A DNA stretch of 64,000 bases from positions 62,001-126,000 of the forward strand of contig NZ_PJIQ01000010.1 of the NCBI RefSeq assembly GCF_002929745.1. Direction: 5' to 3'. Positions 59,389 to 64,000 of this stretch are shown in pieces. Numbering within the stretch: position 1 is the stretch's first letter; every line of letters starts with the position of its first letter. The DNA is from Arthrobacter sp. B1805. Its GTDB lineage: Bacteria; Actinomycetota; Actinomycetes; Actinomycetales; Micrococcaceae. Under the pieces are notes generated by a model, which was not told the origin of the DNA, ran no database searches, and saw only the letters and a list, made by a program, of their open reading frames with translations. Position numbers and translations under genes: made by a program.

Positions 59389-61461
59389 GTGCGAACACCG
59401 GAAGCAATTGCGCTCTCTCAACTCAAGGAAGAGTTTGACGCGTACATCGCCATACAAGATTGGGAACGAGCGCTCGATCTCATGGTCCTGATCGCTCGAA
59501 CTTTTTGGTTATCTGAGAACCAATCAGAGCGTCGAGCAGTTCTGAGACGGATCGATCAGGGAACCCTCAGCGCTAATTGGGTTGGCTTCCGGCAGGACGA
59601 AGAACTAGAAAGAATTGCGCAGAGCCTCTACACCGAATGCGCCCGATTCTTCCCGTATTACCTGAGCGATAGCTGCGGCGCATCCAGAATCAGACGCTCG
59701 TCATGGCTCGACAGTTGGGATTACCTACCGCTCCATTGGCTGAGGGGGCGGTCCCCCCTAATGCACGAGCATAGCGATCGACTGGGTGAGTACTTCGAAG
59801 ATCAGGACGAAGAAACTTGGATTTCAGCGATGGTTACTGCAGAAAAAGTATGGTCCGAGTGCCGGCTTGATCCAGACTCCCCACACGGCCGAGTTGCAGG
59901 ACTCAAACCCGAAGAGGACACCTACGAATCGCCGTCCATCCTGGACGAGTACGACACCTTCATAGCCAGCGGTGACATCAAGGCGGCCCTAGATCTACTT
60001 GTTATCGCCTATCGAATTGACCTCGATGATGACATCAAGCAAATCGTCGTTGCTTCGAAACCCCGGCTGCTCGATACTTGGGTCCCGGAACCAGGGATAC
60101 AACAACTGCGCTGCCGGCTATGGATCCACGTTTACAGCGAGCTGAAGTCAGACTTGGATCGGGAGGGCTTCCTTGACGATCAACTCGTTGACTTAGACGA
60201 AACGTATCCCGCGTTGAAGTTCCCACTGACTCCATGGGCCGCGCAGGGCAGCCGGATCCAGCAAACCACCCCTCGACCTTCCCCCACCATCGAACCCGCG
60301 ACAACTAAAGCCGAACCCCCTAATGGCTTGGTTGCTGACATTCTTGAGGCTTTTGAGAAGGAACTTAGCCAAAAAGGTAGCGCCGTGGAAGCGGATGAGA
60401 CTCCGAATGCAGGAGAGTCAACTGTTGCGGAAGAGTCGGAGGATGAAGAGCGCTTCCGAGCGTTGGAAGCGGCCGCTTACCGACACTTGACCAAGCACGG
60501 ATTACCCATGGATCAGGCAAGCACCGTCGCAGAGAACAGCGTCCTAAAAGCCCACTCCATCTGGTTAAGGCATGCCTCCATCACGGGAACCTGGGTTGGC
60601 ACACAGAACGGATCCGGCTACGGGAAGAAGATCGAATCTGACCTTAAGAAATGGTCGGAGGTGATTGCTGCCGAGTACTGGCCCAAACCCAAGGACCAAA
60701 GAAAACTCGCGCCCGAGCGGGACAGGCGTATTTATGAATATGTGTGGGCGTGGGTCGTTGGCGGCACTCTGGTCGGAGCCGTTCTTGGCCTCGGAGACTT
60801 CCTCTTCGGGGCAGTCGTGTTGTGCGCAGGAGCTGGATGGCTCTTCTCCTGGAACTACTCTTCAACCCCCACGCCAGCACTGGAACCTCTTCCTGACCCG
60901 CACAAGGAAGCCCGCGACCGACTAGCACGCTCTCTCTACGAGGTCGGCATGCACGCCTGCCGCGAGTTTGATAAACACCAATATTCATCCCATCTCACGC
61001 CAAATGATCTACGTGCGATCGTCCACGGCGCCTGGCAACCCCAGGGACCCCGCCCACCCCTACTCGAAAAGTGCACACCACGGGAGGCCGAGTTCCTCTG
61101 CGCAACGTGGATGAGGTTTCTCGGTTCTACCAACTGTGAAGTCACTCAGGCAGCACGAGACGGAGGGGCAGACATTATCTCCTCCGAGCATGTGAGTGAA
61201 GTGAAGCATCACGCCACACCGATCGGCGTGCAATACGTTCGCCAAATCTTCGGAGTCGCGACCAGTGCAAGAAAGAAGGCGGCGTTTTTCTCACTCAATG
61301 GTTACACCGCGTCAGCTCAGCAATTCGCAGATGCCAACGCCATAGCCCTTTTCAAGTACAACCCGGCAGAAGGGACACTGCTCGGTGGATCTAAGGCGGG
61401 CCGAGCAGCAATCGAACGCGGACTAAGTTCCAAGGACCTAGATAGGAACGAGCCTTGGTAA
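59389..61461 (+). CDS. Mrr-like restriction endonuclease with internal membrane hairpin
   Basis: A 690-residue protein. The first 440 residues are soluble and unassigned, with two similar stretches (DAYIAIQDWERALDLMVLIA near 15 and YDTFIASGDIKAALDLLVIA near 188) that look like a duplicated helical domain. Residues about 443-490 form two membrane segments (VVGGTLVGAVLGLGDFLFGA and AVVLCAGAGWLFSW). The C-terminus is an Mrr/PD-(D/E)XK nuclease: FLCATWMRFLGSTNCEVTQA, DGGADII with EVK (about 604). GTG start. A modification-dependent or effector nuclease tethered to the membrane is inferred. Confidence 0.78.
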   Translation: MRTPEAIALSQLKEEFDAYIAIQDWERALDLMVLIARTFWLSENQSERRAVLRRIDQGTLSANWVGFRQDEELERIAQSLYTECARFFPYYLSDSCGASRIRRSSWLDSWDYLPLHWLRGRSPLMHEHSDRLGEYFEDQDEETWISAMVTAEKVWSECRLDPDSPHGRVAGLKPEEDTYESPSILDEYDTFIASGDIKAALDLLVIAYRIDLDDDIKQIVVASKPRLLDTWVPEPGIQQLRCRLWIHVYSELKSDLDREGFLDDQLVDLDETYPALKFPLTPWAAQGSRIQQTTPRPSPTIEPATTKAEPPNGLVADILEAFEKELSQKGSAVEADETPNAGESTVAEESEDEERFRALEAAAYRHLTKHGLPMDQASTVAENSVLKAHSIWLRHASITGTWVGTQNGSGYGKKIESDLKKWSEVIAAEYWPKPKDQRKLAPERDRRIYEYVWAWVVGGTLVGAVLGLGDFLFGAVVLCAGAGWLFSWNYSSTPTPALEPLPDPHKEARDRLARSLYEVGMHACREFDKHQYSSHLTPNDLRAIVHGAWQPQGPRPPLLEKCTPREAEFLCATWMRFLGSTNCEVTQAARDGGADIISSEHVSEVKHHATPIGVQYVRQIFGVATSARKKAAFFSLNGYTASAQQFADANAIALFKYNPAEGTLLGGSKAGRAAIERGLSSKDLDRNEPW

Positions 61462-61658
61462 CGGTCTTATCGTAGGAAGGACGAGCCGTACCGTTCGACT
61501 TGGAAATAGTGCTCCACTACAGCTCTCTGAGATCTGCGAAGGGCCGGAGCATCCTCATCGTTCGGGGCAAACGCGCGCTCCTCCCTAACGGACAGCCCGC
61601 ACCACGACTACAGGTCGAGCACGAGCAATGAGGGACCGGCTTTCGGACGCGCTGGGGA
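61462..61658. other. Short intergenic stretch
   Basis: About 200 bp after the Mrr-like gene without a gene on either strand. Confidence 0.4.
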
Positions 61659-61699
61659 ACAGAAGAGCGGCCCGCCGATCATGCGGGCCGCTCTTCTGT
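61659..61699. terminator. Strong bidirectional terminator hairpin
   Basis: Arms at 61659-61675 (ACAGAAGAGCGGCCCGC) and 61683-61699 are perfect 17-bp inverted copies with a 7-base loop. Such A/T-flanked GC stems terminate transcription in both directions. It can end the Mrr-like transcript and that of the small minus-strand frame at 61715. Confidence 0.75.
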
Positions 61700-61714
61700 G
61701 TGATTCCCGGGGTG

Positions 61715-61900
61715 TCAGCTGTCCCGGCTGGCGTCGCGCGCCTGCCTCCACAGTTCCGCCTGCTCGTCGGTGAGCCAGTAGTACACGAGGTTCGGGCCTT
61801 CGGGGCGGGGGTCCATATTGGCTGCCCACTTGGCTGTGAGCGGCCAAGTCTTCGTGTCGTATCTGGCGCGGATGGTGCGGCCGAGGTGGGTCCAGATCAT
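61715..61900 (-). CDS. Hypothetical 61-residue protein
   Basis: A small frame (RTIRARYDTKTWPLTAKWAA, NLVYYWLTDEQAELWRQARD) with nearly all codons ending in G or C, which supports coding. The start ATG lacks a clear ribosome site, and earlier sequence in another frame may be part of a decayed larger gene. It stops just before the hairpin at 61659-61699. Confidence 0.45.
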   Translation of the reverse strand: MIWTHLGRTIRARYDTKTWPLTAKWAANMDPRPEGPNLVYYWLTDEQAELWRQARDASRDS

Positions 61901-62122
61901 CTTGATTTGGCTGCTCGTCGTAGGACGTTATCCGCGCCAGCCCACGGATTTGGTGGAAGCCTCTGCGACGGCCCGTGACACCTTGGTGAAAGCCCTCGCC
62001 GCGGGTACGGTCAAAATCGCCTGAACTACTGCATGCGCACACTCAAGGGCAGAACTGGAAGAATCAGCGTGACATTGAGTGTGCGCACCATACTGGCACG
62101 AGAGATACACGACAAGGGAAAA

Positions 62123-63685
62123 GTGACTGCTGACGAAGCACTGGCTTATGCGAAAAGCTTTCTGGCGACGGCTCGGCCACTGTCGCTACCTGATCTGGAA
62201 AACTATCTGTCCAAGGCTGCTGATCTGCTGCGTGGAAGCATCGACCAAGCCGATTTCAAGGCCTATATCTTTCCGCTGATGTTCTTCAAACGAATCAGTG
62301 ACGTGTACCTGGAGGAGTTCACTCAGTCGCTCGACGAGTCGGATGGTGACCACGAATTTGCTGCATTCGCCGAGAACCATCGATTCGCGATCCCCGAGGG
62401 CAACCTGTGGGGCGACGTTCGTGACCACACTGAAAACATTGGGGCTGCTTTGCAGACCGCGTTCCGTGAGATTGAAAAAGCCAACCCCGAGACGCTCTAC
62501 GGCATCTTCGGCAATGCTAACTGGACCAACAAGGACAAACTGCCCGACCGCAAGATCGCTGCACTGATCGAACACTTCTCGACTAAAACGCTGTCCAACG
62601 CTGCCGTTTCCCCAGATGTGTTCGGCAATGCATATGAGTACCTGATCAAACGCTTTGCCGACCAGTCGAACAAGAAGGCAGGTGAGTACTACACCCCACG
62701 CTCCGTGGTGAACCTGCTCATCAACATCCTCAACCCCCTCGAAGGCGAAAGCGTCTATGACCCGGCTTGCGGCACCGGCGGCATGCTCATCGAGGTCATC
62801 GAGCATGTGAAGTCCTCCGGCGGCAACCCGAAGACCCTGTGGGGCAAGCTCTACGGCCAGGAGAAGGTACTCGCCACGTCGGCAATTGCACGCATGAATC
62901 TGCTGCTCCACGGTGTCGAAGACTTTAGAATCATTCGCGAGGACACCCTGCGCAGCCCGGCCTTCTACTCCGGTAACCACTTGGCCCAGTTTGACTGTGT
63001 GGTAGCCAACCCTCCGTTCTCCCTGAAGAACTGGGGCAAAAGCGAATGGAGCTCTGACAAGTGGGGCCGCAACAACCTCGGGGGCGTACCACCGTCGGGG
63101 TATGCCGACTGGGCTTGGGTCCAACACATGCTGAGCTCAGCCCGCACGAAGACCGGACGCGTTGCGGTCGTCCTGCCGCAAGGCGCCCTCTTCCGCCAGG
63201 GCGCCGAGGCCAAGATCCGCACTCATATACTCAAGTCCGGTGTCGTAGATGCGGTGATTGGCCTCGCCCCGAACCTGTTCTATGGCACCGGCCTCGCCGC
63301 CTGCGTTCTGATCCTCTGCTTGGGCAAGCCCGTCTTGCGCCCAGGCAAGGTGTTGTTCATCAACGGGGAGCAGTTTTTCAAGCGCGGACGCAATCAGAAC
63401 ACTCTGGAGCCCGAACACTCAAAGGATTTGTTGCGCGCATATGAGGCGTATGACGACATCGATGGTTTTGCGCGAGTCGTCGGTTTCGACGAGATCGAAG
63501 GCAACGGCTGCAACCTCAACATCCCGCTTTATGTCGCTCCCGCCGACACCGGCGAAAAGCTGACGCTGGCGAATGCCTTGGCGAACCTGGAAGCCGCCCA
63601 TGGCGACGCAGCGGCAACTCGCGCTGCGCTTGAAACAGAGCTGGCTAAGTGGGGACTTGGCCAGCAGCACGGGGTGAGCGCGTGA
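62123..63685 (+). CDS. hsdM: Type I restriction-modification DNA methyltransferase subunit (first HsdM)
   Basis: A protein of 520 residues. The N-terminal helical domain (LENYLSKAADLLRGSIDQAD, YIFPLMFFKRISDVYLEEF) is followed by the AdoMet site DPACGTGGML (about 213) and the catalytic NPPF (about 295), giving N6-adenine methylation. GTG 62123 is chosen for AAGGG upstream; the open frame begins at ATG 62033. It is complete at the C-terminus and overlaps the next hsdM-like start. Specificity (hsdS) and restriction (hsdR) genes are not in the window and are expected downstream. Confidence 0.93.
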   Translation: MTADEALAYAKSFLATARPLSLPDLENYLSKAADLLRGSIDQADFKAYIFPLMFFKRISDVYLEEFTQSLDESDGDHEFAAFAENHRFAIPEGNLWGDVRDHTENIGAALQTAFREIEKANPETLYGIFGNANWTNKDKLPDRKIAALIEHFSTKTLSNAAVSPDVFGNAYEYLIKRFADQSNKKAGEYYTPRSVVNLLINILNPLEGESVYDPACGTGGMLIEVIEHVKSSGGNPKTLWGKLYGQEKVLATSAIARMNLLLHGVEDFRIIREDTLRSPAFYSGNHLAQFDCVVANPPFSLKNWGKSEWSSDKWGRNNLGGVPPSGYADWAWVQHMLSSARTKTGRVAVVLPQGALFRQGAEAKIRTHILKSGVVDAVIGLAPNLFYGTGLAACVLILCLGKPVLRPGKVLFINGEQFFKRGRNQNTLEPEHSKDLLRAYEAYDDIDGFARVVGFDEIEGNGCNLNIPLYVAPADTGEKLTLANALANLEAAHGDAAATRAALETELAKWGLGQQHGVSA

Positions 63686-64000
63686 TGACCCGGATATCTC
63701 AGCGCGAATTGGAGTCCTACTTGTGGGGTGCGGCCACCGTCCTGCGTGGCCTTATCGATGCCGGCGACTACAAGCAGTACATCTTCCCACTCGTTTTCCT
63801 CAAGAGGATCTCCGACGTGTACGACGAAGAACACGCCGCAGCGATGGAAATCTACGGCGACGAGGAACTCGCTCACCTGCCCGAGAACCATCGCTTCGCT
63901 ATCCCCTCCGGCTGCCACTGGGACGAAATCCGCTCTGTCACCACCGACATCGGGGCTAAGGCGCTCAAAGCGATGCGGGCCATCGAGTCTGCTAACCCCG
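63685..64000 (+). CDS. hsdM: Second type I methyltransferase subunit (HsdM), 3' partial
   Basis: The first 105 residues of another HsdM: LESYLWGAATVLRGLIDAGD, YKQYIFPLVFLKRISDVYDE and LPENHRFAIPSG follow the same order as the preceding gene but are clearly diverged. The gene begins at GTG 63682 or ATG 63685, overlapping the first HsdM stop, and runs off the right edge. Two tandem M subunits suggest a heteromeric or duplicated type I system. Confidence 0.9.
   Translation, partial: MTRISQRELESYLWGAATVLRGLIDAGDYKQYIFPLVFLKRISDVYDEEHAAAMEIYGDEELAHLPENHRFAIPSGCHWDEIRSVTTDIGAKALKAMRAIESANP

Noticed and set aside
62186-63127. Minus-strand frame of 313 codons
   Set aside because: Antisense to the first hsdM, which has clear methyltransferase motifs.
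1-64000. CRISPR arrays, tRNA or rRNA genes
   Set aside because: No regularly spaced repeat series, cloverleaf-like block or rRNA-like sequence was noticed when reading through; very divergent RNA genes cannot be excluded by eye.

Overview
The window looks like accessory DNA, probably a plasmid or a plasmid-derived island, of a high-GC actinobacterium of the Micrococcaceae type (Arthrobacter-like). This is inferred from GC-rich third codon positions, GGAGG ribosome sites with ATG/GTG/TTG starts, tight ATGA/GTGA gene overlaps and the kinds of insertion sequences present. No rRNA, tRNA or CRISPR array was seen, and no replication or partition gene was recognised.

Region 1 (1-10.8 kb) is a co-directional catabolic cluster: the end of a NitT/TauT-type ABC importer (ATPase and two permeases), an isochorismatase-family amidase, an MFS transporter, an aldo/keto reductase, a complete Rieske ring-hydroxylating dioxygenase (alpha, beta, a small unknown partner, a three-cysteine ferredoxin and a ferredoxin reductase), a class II aldolase-family enzyme and an IclR regulator. 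The set reads as uptake, hydroxylation and decarboxylation of an aromatic acid, possibly phthalate-like. Region 2 (10.9-19.3 kb) holds a maleate-isomerase/arylmalonate-decarboxylase-like gene cut cleanly by an intact IS3 element, a fumarate-reductase/ketosteroid-dehydrogenase-like flavoprotein, a DUF485 plus sodium:solute symporter pair, a MarR regulator and a second IclR regulator.

Region 3 (19.3-32.3 kb) is an insertion-sequence graveyard (IS481, IS982, IS30, IS21, IS110 and IS1634 types) that still carries catabolic genes: two class II aldolases (one frameshifted), a Pht5-like dihydroxyphthalate decarboxylase, a VOC protein, a fumarylacetoacetate-hydrolase-family enzyme and a dehydrogenase that lost its N-terminus and is fused to an IS110 transposase fragment. 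Region 4 (32.3-39.9 kb) is a complete Opp/Dpp-type ABC importer operon headed by an alpha/beta hydrolase, divergent from a double-HTH Lrp-type regulator with a paired operator between them. Region 5 (40-43.3 kb) has transposase debris, a small unknown gene and an MFS transporter.

Region 6 (43.6-55.7 kb) is a mobilization module: relaxase, MobC, small helper genes, a very large methyltransferase-helicase protein of the plasmid/phage DarB-like kind, and a serine resolvase. Region 7 (56-64 kb) looks like a defence island: three unrecognised proteins, an Mrr-like nuclease with a membrane hairpin, and two tandem type I restriction methyltransferase genes, the second running off the window.

The most unusual items are a 405-bp gene nested out of frame inside the giant helicase ORF, the exactly reversible IS3 disruption, an IS1634-family copy with a 26-bp target duplication, the tandem HsdM pair and the unrecognised 57-61 kb genes.
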